A stretch of 64,000 nucleotides of DNA from Amphibalanus amphitrite (Eukaryota > Arthropoda > Thecostraca > Balanomorpha > Balanidae), in contig NW_024881569.1 in the NCBI RefSeq assembly GCF_019059575.1, forward strand, positions 124,001 through 188,000, given 5' to 3'. Position numbers and translations under genes: made by a program. Shown here piece by piece: positions 44,304-56,032 of the stretch. Every line of letters starts with the position of its first letter. The stretch's first letter is position 1. The notes beneath the pieces are model-generated. The model was not told where the DNA came from. It was given only the letters and a program-made list of their open reading frames with translations, and did no database searches.

Positions 44304-47300
44304 GCGTGAAAGAGACAGCGTCATTCACTTGGCGAGCACAAAAAGTGTGCCGGACTGGACAATCAATTGACATGAGAGACACTGATAAAACTGACGCTAT
44401 CGACAAATCCACTCGCTGTTGTTTGCACGACACGCTAAGTCGACGACAAAAACTTGTGTACGAGCCTTCTTCACGACACAATTGACATGGTAACATTCAT
44501 TTGTGGCTACGCGAGCAGGGTTGAGTTTCAAGCGGCAAACAATATCGGCACTGGAAGCTGTCGGCTTAACGTTAGCACACGCAGCCTCATCCAGTGTTCT
44601 CCTCTGGCCTGTGGACTGGCCACCCAGCGTCCCGTGCCGCCGTCACCGTCGCTGCGCCCGATGACGGCCCCCGTGCGCTGATGACTGCTCGCTGCGCCCT
44701 ACCGCCGCCCGCCAGCTGTCACCGCCGGTCGGCCGGCAGACGGCAGCCGCCGGACGACCGGCTCTGCACGTGCTAACTCACCATCCGTCGCCGGAGGCTC
44801 ACGCAGTATGTCACCTGACGACCAGCCACCGGCTCTGAGCGGCGGGCGGCGGCTCTGAACGTCCGCCTGCAGGGCGCCAGAGAGCAGCGCGAAGGGTATA
44901 ATTGGCAGGCGCTGCTGTAAAGGATGGCCTCAGTACGTTGAAGCTACCGGGCGCGCCGACCTTAAATAAGACTCGTTTACTGCTTCATAATGGCACAGCC
45001 GGGGTATGTTAGTTGTGGTGGGTTTTAATTCTGGAGGAAACGCGTGTCAGATGTAAGGTATTGTTAATAAGGGGTTGGGCTTGATGCCGAAGTGAGAGAC
45101 TTGCTGTAACTACGGAAGCTATTCGCTGCTGGATTTCAGCGCACTTATAACGTGCCGGGAAATTTAACTATTCTTCATCAGAAGCGGTGGTGACTCGTGA
45201 GCGAGTGAAAGTCGCACTGGCATATTCTTCTTTTCCGAGATAAGAGCTATTTTTCTTAAACAGAATAATGCAGTGTCAGCTTTATTTTTCTATTTTGTCT
45301 TAACATATGAAATGTCAGTTTTTTTTTGCATCAAAACGTCAATTGCTTTGATCCCCTCACAGCATAACTTGATTTCAAACTCACGGTGAGGCTTGAAAAA
45401 GACCATGACTCTCTAGCAGTCATTTACAAAGCCCGAGCCCTGCATTACCTCGTGGCGCTTGGCGACGGTAAGGTGTTCGCCGCGTGCTCTAATTGCAGGA
45501 TGTTGCACAGCGGCTTTCTTTGGGCGGAAAGCCACCGCTTTCTTCCAGCTCTGTTGGGGACGGCAGTTTGTTAGCTTTGTGACACCGTGACAGACGGGAG
45601 AGCTTCCACGGAAGTCATGGAATGGTGCGAGTCACGAAGACGAATCACGAACCGTGAGCAAGTCACGAAGGACAATTCCCGGACGAGTCACGGCCAGAAG
45701 GACGGTCTGAGCGGTCACACTGAAAGGCGGTGACGTAGACCGGTGATAAATTCTGGTACTCCGAAACTGTCGGCGGCGGCGGCTCTGCCTAGGTCGTGTT
45801 GTGTAAACGCGGTGCCGCGCGGATCAGCGCCGCCAGCCGGCTGACGGACGACCGGCGCACTGTGCACGCCACGCCACGCAGCAGTTTTACCACTGCTCGG
45901 GCGGGCACGCACGTTGCTGTCCGGAGGGAGGGCCTGGACGGTGGACGGCGCAGAGCAATAGCAAAGAGGTTTCTAATAGACTTCGCATTTAATCGGCTAC
46001 ATAGTGCATATGAATGAAAGGACATGTTTCACGGGAAGAGGAAAGTGATAAGAGTGCATTGCGTGATGAATGACTTTCATTCCACCACACATATGTCATC
46101 CCAAAGGTGAGGGAGCACAGCATTATGTACTACATGATAGATAATGGCAATGACGCTCGGCAAATTCATTTGTCATGCCCCAATTCACTTCGTTCAAATG
46201 TTCCTCTTTGATAGGCCGAATTGCCTCCAAACCCGTTCAATCGGATCATTCATTTGTCGACAACACGACCACAGCACCACTGCAATGTGCAGACAGACCG
46301 CGGCCGGAAAGGCGCTAAACTAACGGAAGCGTGGCGCGGTCGGACGCGCAGCTCACCTCGTGACCTGAGGTCAAACGGTGCCCATTGCGACACCAGCGCG
46401 CGGGCCAATGCCGCCCCGAGCCCAGCGTAGCCCGCGCCCGAAACACAGGGTGGTTAATTTCTATTTTAAGATATGAGATGTCATGTGGGAAGCTTTAGGT
46501 CCAAAACTAGGTTTAGTGCCTGAGGTGGGTCGGATGGTTTTGCAACAGGGACAATTTATGACGGAAAGTCATGGAAGAGTGATGCTTAAGAAACTATGGT
46601 TCTCTGTGTTTTAAATAGTTCTGTCACATCACTTATAATGCTCCCATGATTAAATCAGGATATTGTTGCATTCTATGCTTCAATATCAACGTCCCGTACT
46701 TCAGAAGTTGAGCTTTCCCTGCTTGTGTTCGTGCTATGTCCGTACTTATTTGTGACAGCAATGGCATTGCGTCAGTGGGAAACCGCAGTACTCCAGCCAT
46801 GTTGCAGGCCCACGCGCATGTTGCACCTGTCGTGTTCAGCTGTTGCACTGCTATGTTGACCACCCCCGCTGGTCCTGTCTCACGCGGCGTCCTTTGGTTC
46901 GTGAAGTGTCCGCTCCAGTTCGTGACCTGGCCCAGTGTTGTGCCTGTTCTCTGGCTCTCTGCTCTCCTGTTCTCGGCACAGCGGGCGGTCGAAGTCTGTG
47001 GGGAGCTCAGGTTAACTGCCTCTGAGTCTGTGTCCTGTGAATTCTCGGGCTGTGCTCGTGCGCGGACCAGAGAGGTGACCTGTCACAGCTGTGATGGCTG
47101 TGACGGCTGTGACACAGCGTGGCATAGTGTTACTGCCTTATACCATGCCTCTTCGGGAATGGATAGCTGTATTGCCGCGCTACTTAGTTGCATAACTTCA
47201 GCCCAGCATATCCACCTTCAAGCTGGACAAATCGTTTGATCTTTCCGAGCCCCCTCTGCCATTTGATGGTTGTACTCGAATAAAGTGATCCCACCTGCCA

Positions 47301-48613
47301 TCCTAGAACCACGAATGTATTACATGCACCAAAGCAGCGCCCAAGTAGCAGTTAGCACGATGGAAGATGCCGCCCAAGCAACACACTTGGTATCAATGCT
47401 GTTGTGTCGTGCCAAACTGCTCGTCATTCCTTCGTCTCTGCCCTAGTTTCTTTCCCGCCCACACATGCACCGTCACGGTGCAGTTTTTATACACACGACG
47501 TTTATCCAATACTGGCCATATACTGCCACTGTTCTGCCCCCCCTGCCTAATGATGGCTCGCCACGCGACCTAATTTTGCGACCGTGCACTGCAGGGCTGC
47601 GGCCTTTTGTTTTAGTGACGCTGACTGATGAGTTGAGTGCTCGCCGGTCAACCGTCTCGGGGGACACGAAATCACTTGGAAATGGAGTGTGTATAGTGCA
47701 GACCTTATGTATGAAGGCTGGCCTGGTCCACTCAGCTAAGGGCACTTGGACGTTACATGAATGCCCCGGCACATTAATTTCGTGGGCATTGCCGGCAGGC
47801 TTAATTTACCCTAAATGATTGCAGCACATGCCCTTTAAGCCGGATATTCGAGCATATTGCGCACCTCGAAAGCTATTCAGCTAAGTGGGGCTGCTTAACT
47901 CACACCAAACCAACCGGGCTTTGATAAAGCTGGCAGAGCTGCGCATCGTGGTTTGACTGTGATTGTTTTAAGTGTGCTCCTTGGTCAGCTATTGTAAGTT
48001 TAATCCTTCCCTTTCCACCGCACGCACCACCGATCGCCGTGCTTTTGAGCAAAGTTCTCTCCTCGCAGGATGACCAAGTGCCATCAAAACGCTAGTTTCC
48101 AAGGTCGTGTCCCACGACTTTCCCAAACGTCACCTCCCGCCGTGCCCCGCAGCCATATGGCCCACCCCCTTTCAGGATCATCGCACGTGCCTCACAACCC
48201 CCCCCCCCCCCACCCCCACCCTGCCCTGAAGGTCTGCCCCCGCGGGTCACAAGCGCCGGCGCCCGCCATCGCTCGTAATTGACGGCCGTATTGACCAATT
48301 ACCCAATTATGGAGCGGTCAGGCGCCGTTCGGCTGCCGTCTTGATATGAGTCTACCGACGGGTGCTGGCGAAGTCGGCCTTTATAGACCTGATGTGGCAC
48401 TGAGGGACGCGATCGTAAAACAAAACTCGACGTCTGTATAGTTCAGCTATGCAGAGCACCTCAGCAGAAGAATGCAAGCTTAACTTTGCAATTGCCTCTA
48501 ACTCGTAAAGTTGAGCGGTTTCTTTAGCCCTCTATGGTTGTAAACTGGTAAATGATTGTTGTTAAATATTGTGCCAAGTCATAAACAGACATGTATTTCC
48601 GTAACTTGCGGCA
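44304..48613. other. Intergenic, no gene recognised
   Basis: CpG-rich stretches at about 44590-44880 and 45740-45950. An ATG-started frame at 46736-47239 has no recognisable domain. A short Cys-rich frame at 47367 (QCCCVVPNC) is too weak to call. A C run interrupted by A lies near 48200-48225. Confidence 0.45.
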
Positions 48614-48803
48614 AATCGGTATTAGGGTCCCCTAATAAAGTTTAGTGGCCCCTCTGGAGTGTGAAGACCAGCTGGGTCGGAGGTGGGTTGGGGAGCGGCA
48701 GTCCGTGGGGAGGGGCGAGGGCGGGGAGGGCGAGGGAGGAGACGAGAGGACAGACGTCAGTCAGTGAGAGGGGACGACGGTGACAACAGAGGCGGGCCGC
48801 GAG
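48614..48803 (+). repeat. Left 190-bp terminal direct repeat
   Basis: Starts AATCGGTATTAGGGTCCCCT and ends GCGGGCCGCGAG. Matches 57971-58160 base for base by eye. It lacks TG..CA ends, so it is not a standard LTR. CTAATAAAG near its start contains AATAAA. Confidence 0.9.
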
Positions 48804-49078
48804 TGGCGCGTCTGGTGGCGTGATTGCGCGTGTGTGGTAGGATAGCGTGCGTGTGCTGGCATCACGCAGCCTCTATCGTGCACGGTACGGTGGTGAGAGC
48901 CAGAGCGGGACGCGGACCATGGACTCCGCGCAACACTACGGACCCGGCACCGTTGGAATGGCAGGTGGGTCCGGTCCGCCGGTATCTGCATCGTAACCAC
49001 GTGCTGTGTGCAGTGTCGTTGGCTGTATGTATCGTGTTCGGCGACTGACCTGGGAATGTTAGGTCAGTTCGTTACGAG

Positions 49079-49860
49079 GCCTGGCAGAGGCCGGTTCGGA
49101 CAGAGGCCGGTTCGGTGAGGCCGGTGCGGACAGAGGCCGGTTCGTGAGGCCGGTGCGGGCAGAGGCCGGTTCGTGAGGCCGGTGCGGACAGAGGCCGGTT
49201 CGTGAGGCCGGTGCAGACAGAGGCCGGTTCGTGAGGCCGGTGCGGACAGAGGCCGGTTCGTGAGGCCGGTGCGGACAGAGGCCGGTTCGTGAGGCCGGTG
49301 CGGACAGAGGCCGGTTCGGCGAGGCCGGTTCGGCGACTGACCTGGGAATGTTAGGTAAGTTTGGTACGAGGCCTGGCAGAGGCCGGTTCGGACAGAGGCC
49401 GGTTTGGTGAGGCCGGTTCGGCGACTGCCCTGGGAATGTTAGGTCAGTTCGGTACGAGGCCTGGCAGAGGCCGGTGCGGACAGAGGCCGGTTCGGTGAGG
49501 CCGGTGCGGGCAGAGGCCGGTTCGGTGAGGCCGGTGCAGACAGAGGCCGGTTCGGCGAGGCCGGTTTGGCGACTGACCTGAGAATGTTAGGTCAGTCCGG
49601 TGCGAGGCCTGGCAGAGGCGGGTGCGGACAGAGGCCGGTGCGGTGAGGCCGATGCAGACAGAGGCCGGTTCGGCGAGGCGGTTCGGTGACTGACCTGGGA
49701 ATGTTAGGTCAGTTCGGTACGAGGACTGGCAGAGGCCGGTTCGGACTGCGGCCGGTTCGGTGAGGTCGGTGCGGACAGAGGCTGGTTCGGCGACTGACCT
49801 GGTAATGTTAGGTCAGTGCGGTACAGGCCTGGCAGAGGCCGGATCGGCGACGGACCTGGG
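49079..49860 (+). repeat. Minisatellite array with two-level periodicity
   Basis: The basic 29-bp unit contains GAGGCCGGTGCGGACAGAGG and is repeated about seven times between 49100 and 49320. It is interleaved with a longer unit containing GACTGACCTGGGAATGTTAG and GGTACGAGGCCTGGCAGAGG, which recurs near 49043, 49333, 49424, 49573, 49690 and 49795. Related sequence recurs at 57190-57940. Confidence 0.9.
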
Positions 49861-50324
49861 AATGCGAGGTTCGCACGGCGGGCGACACGACGGGGTCTGA
49901 GTGACATGGCTTGGATATACGTTAGGTCAGTTCGGTGCGTGACCGGGCAGCGGCCGATTCAGCCCTGACCTGGGAACTTGGGTCGGGCCGGTGGGCGAAC
50001 GGGTCATAGGTGACCGCGGGGGTGAGCGGATAATGCCCCGGCTTTACTTGGTAATGGATCGGTTTGAGGTTGGCCTGGTATAACGTATAGTGGTCTGCCC
50101 GGCGAGTGGGTTTGGCGGCATTCTCCCACGACACGGCCAGAGCGGCTCGGCGTCGGACGCTGGTTGCGGCGCCAACGGGCGTCGGTCAACGGGCGCGGCA
50201 CGCCGCAGACGGCCTGTCGCCGTCTGGGGATCCGCTGGTTTATGTCCACAGCTGGTTTATGAGCGCAGGTGTCCTTTTATGGCAAACCGTATCCAGCGCC
50301 GTCCGGGGCCGTCGCGAGGCGTGT

Positions 50325-50760
50325 TATATGACCGTGTTGGGGGACCGCCGCGCCGCGCCGGGCCGCGGCCGAGGCGGGGCGGCGGCTAGGCGGGGTCGCC
50401 GCCCTCGTTGGGCTCGGACGGTCGGCTGGGAGGAGGAGGGGGGTCCCGAGGGGAAGGGGAAGGCGAGACGAGTATGACAGTCCTGAGACAGTACAGGGAC
50501 CGTCATGATGGCGAGCGAGTGGCCCGGGTTTCCCTGCCGTGGGTTATATGACCGTTGGGTGACCGCCGCGCCGGGCCGGTCGCGGCGCGGCGGCTCGGCG
50601 GGGTCGCCGCCCTCGTTGGGCTTGGACGGTCGGCCGGGAGGAGGATTCCCCCCCCCGCCCCGGGGGGAAGGGGAAGGCGGGACGAGTATGACAGTCCTGA
50701 GACAATACACGGACCGTCGTGATGGCGAGCGAGTCGACCGGGTTCCCGGCCATGAGAGGC
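50325..50760 (+). repeat. Tandem duplication, 220-bp unit
   Basis: TATATGACCGT..GGGGACCGCCGCGCCG at 50325 and TATATGACCGTTGGGTGACC at 50545 start two collinear copies that share GGTCGCCGCCCTCGTTGGGC, GGGGAAGGGGAAGGCG and GACGAGTATGACAGTCCTGA. A diverged partial third copy (GCTGGGCTCGGCCGGCGGGG .. GGGACGAGTACGG) ends at 52019, where the 5.1-kb element is inserted. Confidence 0.85.
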
Positions 50761-50906
50761 ATCCGTGTAACAGTAACGTGCCCATATAGTGGCGGTGACG
50801 CGTGAGTTGTTCCGAAATAGTCTGTGACCGGGCTCCCGCCGGGCCTATGAGGCGGGTCAGCGTTGCTACATTGCGGTGGTGGGGCGGAGCCCCGCCGCGC
50901 CGGCAG

Positions 50907-51441
50907 GCGCTCGACATATCCGCTCTTCGACGGCTGAAAACGCGTTTGGGGTCGTTATTTTCATCGGTCTTGGACCAGCGGTGCGTGTGGGTTGCATGCA
51001 TGTTAGCGTTTTACGGCGGCCTGCGGAGCAACGAATTCCTTTTTCACCGATCACGGACGGGGTCTACGATATGGCGATGGGTACTTCCCACCCGTTGGCA
51101 TCAAGAGTCCGGGTCGGCATTCAAACCAGCCGGCTGCGTGGACCGTCGACCTACGTTGAGCTCCCCAATACGGGCACGTCTACCTGTCCGGTGCGGGCCA
51201 TGCGCGTGTACCACCAGGCAGGGGCTGCGGCAGACGGGGCGCCGCTCTTTACCCTGGAATCGGGGGCAGTGCTCACGCGGCGCAGTTTGAACAATATTTT
51301 TCGCCTCGCGCTCGGACCCGGGTTCTCTTCTCACTCCCTAAGGAGTGGTCTGGCCCAGACTGGCGCGGTGGCGGGAGTGTCCGACTCGGTACTGGACTGA
51401 CTGGCGTGCGCACTTACTTTGTGGGACATAATATGTATGTG
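50907..51441 (+). pseudogene. Tyrosine recombinase (phage-integrase fold), broken by frameshifts
   Basis: Three reading frames together carry the conserved parts of a tyrosine recombinase. Frame one has ALDISALRRLKTRLGSLF followed by CMLAFYGGLRSNEF, where Arg (codon at 51024) matches the first catalytic Arg in the usual FxGxLRxxE motif. Frame two (from about 51060) has VELPNTGTSTCPVRAMRVYH, typical of the strand before box II, then SSHSLRSGLAQTGA, giving catalytic His (51332) and Arg (51341). After a stop at 51398, WRAH in one frame and TYFVGHNMYV in another match the expected W and the nucleophile Tyr. Such genes occur in DIRS-like, Ngaro and Crypton elements; the CPV motif before HSLRSG is common in the retroelement and Crypton types. 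Frameshifts near 51030-51060 and 51395-51410 mean it cannot make a full enzyme unless there are sequencing errors. The N-terminal core-binding domain is not clear upstream. Confidence 0.7.
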
Positions 51442-52206
51442 ACGGGCGGGACTAGCAGCGGCCAGTACCTGGCAGCAGCTGGCAGCAGTGAGATGCCTTC
51501 ATCGCCTGTGGGCTCGGCCATTAGCGATCGGGCTGCCCCCCCCCCCCTCCCAGCGGCCGCGTCGCGGGAACGCCGAGGCGGCGGGCCGGCGCATTGGGAT
51601 CGTTGTTGTCATCGGCCCCGCGCTGGCCGCTGGGCGTCAACGGGCGGCGGTGACGCGAGCGGGCCGCCGCTTACAGCTGGTTATGACCGTTGGCCCCTTT
51701 TATGGCAGGTCGGCCCTCGACGTCGGTCGGGACACCCTCTGGGGCTCGTGTCCGTGCACCTCATGTCTGTTGGGGGTGTCACGTGACTGACTATTGGAGT
51801 GTCACATATATCTGTGGACCCTCGGGCCGGCGCCCGCCGGCAGGCTCGGAGCGAGTGTCATATGCCTGTAGGGGGAGCGACGGAGCGCCCCAGGCGGCAC
51901 CGCGGCCATAAACGCGGCGCGCCTTCGCTGGGCTCGGCCGGCGGGGGGTGGGGGTGGCGGTCCCTACCTGGAGAGGGGATGGGACAGCGGGACGAGTACG
52001 GCGCCTATTACGGCTGTTGAGACCTGCCGTGCAAAGGCAAAAACGCATAACTAACAATTTTGGCAAAATTTGTTTTTTTATACCATTCGATTCCTCTCTA
52101 TGAGCTACACATGCTCATACCAATATTAAAGTCTATACGTCATTAAATAACTAAATATTTCATATATAAGTTTGGAAAAAGCACACACAACACAATTAGG
52201 CAGGCA

Positions 52207-52496
52207 TCCACAGAGGCAAAAACACATAACTTTTACATATCTACTCCCTGCTGGTAATCGTCTGGATTAAATAATCCTTCTTCCAAAACAAAAACGCATA
52301 TCTGTTGCAGATATGCGTATTGTTGGTCTCCGTGTGCAACAATGTCTTTGCATTCCAAGACAAAAACTCATATCTGTGCAGATACGCGTTTTTGGCTTGG
52401 TAAACAGTGAACGAGCAACGTAGATGTGCGTTTTTGTCGTGGTGGAACGGTTCTAAATTGTGTTCATTCGACGAACTTTGCAGATATGCGTTTTTG
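52207..52496. repeat. Subterminal motif cluster (CAAAAACGCATATCTG family)
   Basis: Variants of the motif in the terminal repeat recur in both orientations. They occur near 52214 (CAAAAACACATAAC), 52289 (CAAAAACGCATATCTG), 52308 (CAGATATGCGTA), 52361 (CAAAAACTCATATCTG), 52378 (GCAGATACGCGTTTTTG), 52421 (TAGATGTGCGTTTTTG) and 52480 (GCAGATATGCGTTTTTG). Two pairs are head-to-head with 2-4 bases between. Repeated subterminal motifs are the usual transposase-binding arrangement in several DNA transposon families. Confidence 0.8.
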
Positions 52497-52857
52497 ACCG
52501 CTTCTCCTGAGCGGAGGTATCGTAGTGAAACACGTGATTCTTTTTTCGATGAGTGAATCGAGTGAATCTGCCGTGAAAAGGGAAAGGATCTGCGAATTTA
52601 AGTTCTTGTATCATTGGATTCCACTATGTCACAATGAGGACAATGAGATGATAACATTTCTTTATCATTATCACGTTTTCACTTCCAAGGGCGAACACAA
52701 AGGGGGGGGCACACGGGCCCGTGCCCCCCATTCCATTCGAGTCGGAGGGCCCTAATCCTTAGGCCGCCGAAGACCGTATAAAAATGAGATGAAATAAAGA
52801 TTGAAAAGACCGGGAGGGCCCATCTCGTTCCCCAGCAGTCTCATATGAGTCCATAAA

Positions 52858-53860
52858 ATGCCCAGTAGCGCAGCCAGCGTGATTGTGGTGAAATTGCAAT
52901 GGCCCTCAAAAGGCCTCAAAGGGCCCTCGGATGGCGTGACAGGGTTCTCGGATGGTCTCGAGGGCCATCAGTCAGCGTCAAATGGCCCTCATCTGGTGTC
53001 AAAGGGCCCTCAGATGACCTCAAAGGGCCTTCAATTAGCGTCAAAGGGCCTCATCTGGTGTCAAAGGGCCCTCAGATGGTGTCAAGAGGCCCTCAGATGG
53101 CCTCAAAGGGCCCCCAGATGACCTCAAAGGGCTTTCAAATGGCCTCAAAGGGCCCTCACCAACGTCAAACGGACCTCAGAAGGCCTTCAAGGGCATCAAA
53201 GGGCCCTGAGCTGGAGTCAGAGGGCCCTGAGCTCGCGTCAAACGGATCTCCGAAGGCCTTTAAGGGTCCTTAGCTGATGTCAGAGGACCCCCAGCTGGTG
53301 TCGGAGGGCCCTCAGCTGGCGCCAAATGGCCATCAGAAGGCCTCAAACGGTCCTCAGCTGGAGTCTAACGGTCCTCAGCTGGCGTCAAGCGGCCCTCTAA
53401 AAGCCTTAAGGGGCCTTTAGAAGCCCTCAAGGGGCCCTCAGAAGGCCTTAAAGGGCGTCAAGGGGCCCTGAGCTAGCATCAGAGGGCCCCAGCTGTTGTA
53501 AGAGGGCTCTGAGCTGGCGTCAAACTTAAAGAGCCCTTAGCTGGTGTCAGAGGGCCCCCAGTTGGTGTCAGAGGGTCCTCAATTGGTGTCTAATGACCAT
53601 CAAAAGGTCCCAAACGGTCGTCAGCTGACGTCAAGAGACCCTCAAAAGGCCTCAAAGGCCCCTCGGCTGCTCAAAGGGCCCTTAGAGGCTTCAAAGGGAA
53701 CTCAAGAGACGTCAAACGGCCCTCAAGAGGCCTTAGACGGCCCTCAAAAGTCAAAACGCTTGAAAGGGCCCTCTGCTGGTGGCAAAGGGCTCGCACCTGA
53801 CGTCAATAACAGCCTTGTCAAAAACGGACCTGAGAGACCTTGCCGGCCCCTGGTTATCTG
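52858..53860 (+). repeat. Degenerate tandem array of TCAAAGGGCCCTCAGATGG-like units
   Basis: About 1 kb of short units of roughly 20-27 bases built on TCAAAGGGCCCTCAG followed by ATGG, CTGG or AAGG and CCTCA or TGTCA. The long frames repeating Ser-Lys-Gly-Pro are artefacts of the array. The composition resembles the interior of 43420-44190. Confidence 0.9.
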
Positions 53861-54059
53861 AGGGACTCCTACAGTTACCTAAGAGGCCTCCGTTTACTCC
53901 GTTTATCTGGTTATTTAAGGGGTTTGTGGTTACTTGAGGGGCCCCTGGGCCCTGGGTACCAGATGTTCCCCTCGTCACCTGGTGGGCCCTGATCAATTGA
54001 AAACCCCTGGTCATCTGAGAGGCCCCAGATTACCTGAAGGGTTCCTGATCACTTGGATT

Positions 54060-54503
54060 CAGTGGCATAGCCAGGAAGTGAGGGATTACGTGCCCGTTCT
54101 CGGGTTTAGGGTTCCTTCGAACCCAAGGGGCCCTGCGGCGCCAGTTGGTGGCAGAGGGTTCGTGCTAGCCGCGCTTCAACTCGGAAAGACACCACAGGGC
54201 TTGTGAGAGCACGTAATTGGCTCCTATGTAGCCACACTTATCTCCATAAAGGCCCAATGCCGGTTTATGAGAGACCTTGCCGGCCTCTGATGGCCCTAGT
54301 AACGGCCAATGAGGGATCAGCTGCAATGGCTCCACAGTCCACATCCGTCTGTGATAGCCCCACGACCCACAACAGTGTTTCTAAAAGCCACCACAACGGC
54401 ACCTGCGAAGCTCCTCACGCCACCTCCAAGGGACCCCCACCAGCGCATATTAAGGGCCTACATCGGTGGCTCTGAGAGTCCCCACACCGGCGCCTCTGAG
54501 GGT
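54060..54503 (+). mobile_element. Fragment related to the 43-44 kb repeat, CAGTGGCATAGCC end
   Basis: CAGTGGCATAGCCAGGAAGT at 54060 resembles the CAGTGGCGTAGCTAGGGG terminus at 44222 on the minus strand. The following sequence contains the same kind of units (CACACCGGCGCCTCTGAGGG, GGCCCAATGCCGGTTTATGAGAG). The partner end was not found; the palindrome beginning at 54504 may have replaced it. Confidence 0.45.
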
Positions 54504-55214
54504 CACGTACACTCGGGGGCAGATTGATGTTCCACAACTCTTTATCCACCAGGTTCCTATGGCTCAGCATTGGCAGCAGCCGCCTGGTACCGGTAGACTG
54601 TGCCGCTTCACTTACTTGTCAAGCGGCACAGCCTACCCACACCGTATGCCACCGGTCTGGGTCGGTGGCTGGAAGGCGATGTGGGCCGCCTGTGACGTCA
54701 GCGCAGCGGTGAGGGCCTAGCCCGGAGGCATGGCTCGGGTCGGCGCGGCGCGGCGGCTGGCGAGGGCTGGGGAGTGAGGTGGGGTGGGAGCACGGACCAT
54801 CGCGCGGCTGAGCGAGTGTCTCAAGGCGCGTCTCAAGGCGCCAATTATTCTACCTAACAATTGTGCTAAAGCAGTTGTTAAAATGGCCTATCCCCAAGAC
54901 AGCGCCTATCATCATACTTGCCATGCACATTACGACACACTTAAACGTGACATTGGGACAGCCGATAGAATTTATATCACACGTGCATCGAGTTGCGGAG
55001 CTACATTGTTTTTCACAGATATGTATTAAGGCCTTGATTGAGCTCATTGGTGTCTATTATTTCGCACAGCAATCGTCCAGAGACGTGGGAACTGGGGTTT
55101 TTGGATAGCGCGGCGTCCCAACTTTAAGCAACTCTTATGTTCCTCTAATGTGTGGTCGCAGCCACCAATAGCAAACCGTTCTATCTAGGAACAAATAAGT
55201 CTCGCACCTGGGAC

Positions 55215-55277
55215 GGTTCGAACCGGGTTTCTCCAACCGGTCACCCCACGACGCTAGCGTGTATCCACTGAGCTGCC
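55215..55277 (-). ncRNA. tRNA-like pol III promoter segment, left palindrome arm
   Basis: On the minus strand, GGCAGCTCAGTGG (A-box-like) is followed after 40 bases by GGTTCGAACC (B box). The order and spacing are those of an internal tRNA promoter. The cloverleaf is degenerate, so this is a tRNA-derived relic rather than a working tRNA. Confidence 0.45.
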
Positions 55278-55388
55278 GAAACCAGCGACCACCCGCCGCG
55301 GTCAAACGCGATCAAATGTCACAATACTGTCATTGGCGGTCAGCGGGTGAATGTCATTTTGTTTTGTGCGGACGAGGACCATTCTCGG

Positions 55389-55450
55389 TAGCTCAGTGGA
55401 TGAACGCTCGTGTCGTGAATTGGCCGGTGGGAGAAGCCCGGTTCGAACCC
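55389..55450 (+). ncRNA. tRNA-like pol III promoter segment, right palindrome arm
   Basis: TAGCTCAGTGG (55389-55399) matches the A box and GGTTCGAACCC (55440-55450) the B box, about 40 bases apart. The preceding CTCGG could pair imperfectly with the following CCTGAG as an acceptor remnant. It is the mirror partner of the minus-strand copy at 55215-55277, so a transcript across the palindrome could be started from either side. Confidence 0.5.
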
Positions 55451-55942
55451 CCCTGAGTGGCCGACTTTTTGGCTCCTAGTTGGAACGGTTTGCTATTGGA
55501 AGCTGCGACCACATATTAGAGCAACAGTAATAATCGCTTTAAATTGGAGCGTTGGCTGCGGCACTACTCATAACCCCCAGTTCCCACGTCTCTGGACGAT
55601 TGCCGTGTGAAACAATAGACACCAATCTGCTCAATCAAGGCCTTAATACTAATATGTTATACAAAATATAGCTCCGCACCTCGATGCACGAGTGACATAA
55701 GCTCTATCGGCTGTCCCATTGCCACGCTTAAGTGTGTCGTAATGTGCTTTGCAAGTATGATGATAGGCGCTGTCTTGGGGATAGGACATTTTAACAACTG
55801 CTTTAGCACAATTGTTAGGTAGAATAATTGGCGCATTGAGATGCGAAAGTTAACTACACTCGCTCAGCCACGCGATGTCCGTGCTCCCACCCCACCTCAC
55901 TCCCCAGTCCTCGCCAGCCGCCGCGCCGCGCCGACCCGAGCC

Positions 55943-56032
55943 ATGCCTCCGGGCTCGGCCCTCACCGCTGCGCAGACGTCACAGGCGGCCCACATCGCCT
56001 TCCAGCCACCGACCCAGACCGGTGTCATACAG
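55943..56032 (+). CDS. Candidate first exon (30 codons) with splice donor, in right palindrome arm
   Basis: After a GC-rich leader, GAGCCATGC gives a fair start context at 55943. Thirty open codons follow (MPPGSALTAAQTSQAAHIAF then a Gln/Pro/Thr-rich tail), ending CAG with GTGGGT next, a good donor site. The mirror copy in the left arm (minus strand) has a stop at the fifth codon and a damaged donor. This fits a gene 5' end captured in the palindrome, but with one short exon it may be chance. No family is recognised and no downstream exon was found. Confidence 0.25.

Noticed and set aside
46736-47239. 167-codon ATG-started plus-strand frame
   Set aside because: No domain or homologue recognised, and the surroundings show no gene structure; length is within chance for this composition.
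47367-47573. Cys-rich start (MPPKQHTWYQCCCVVPNC) recalling a THAP-type zinc finger
   Set aside because: Only the first Cys pair fits; the rest of the THAP pattern is absent and the frame is short.
50324-51001. 225-codon minus-strand frame
   Set aside because: Lies opposite the tandem GC-rich duplication and the recombinase; repeats itself with the 220-bp unit and has no domain.
52858-53273. Frames with Ser-Lys-Gly-Pro-Gln repeats
   Set aside because: Produced by the TCAAAGGGCCCTCAG tandem array; several frames give similar peptides.
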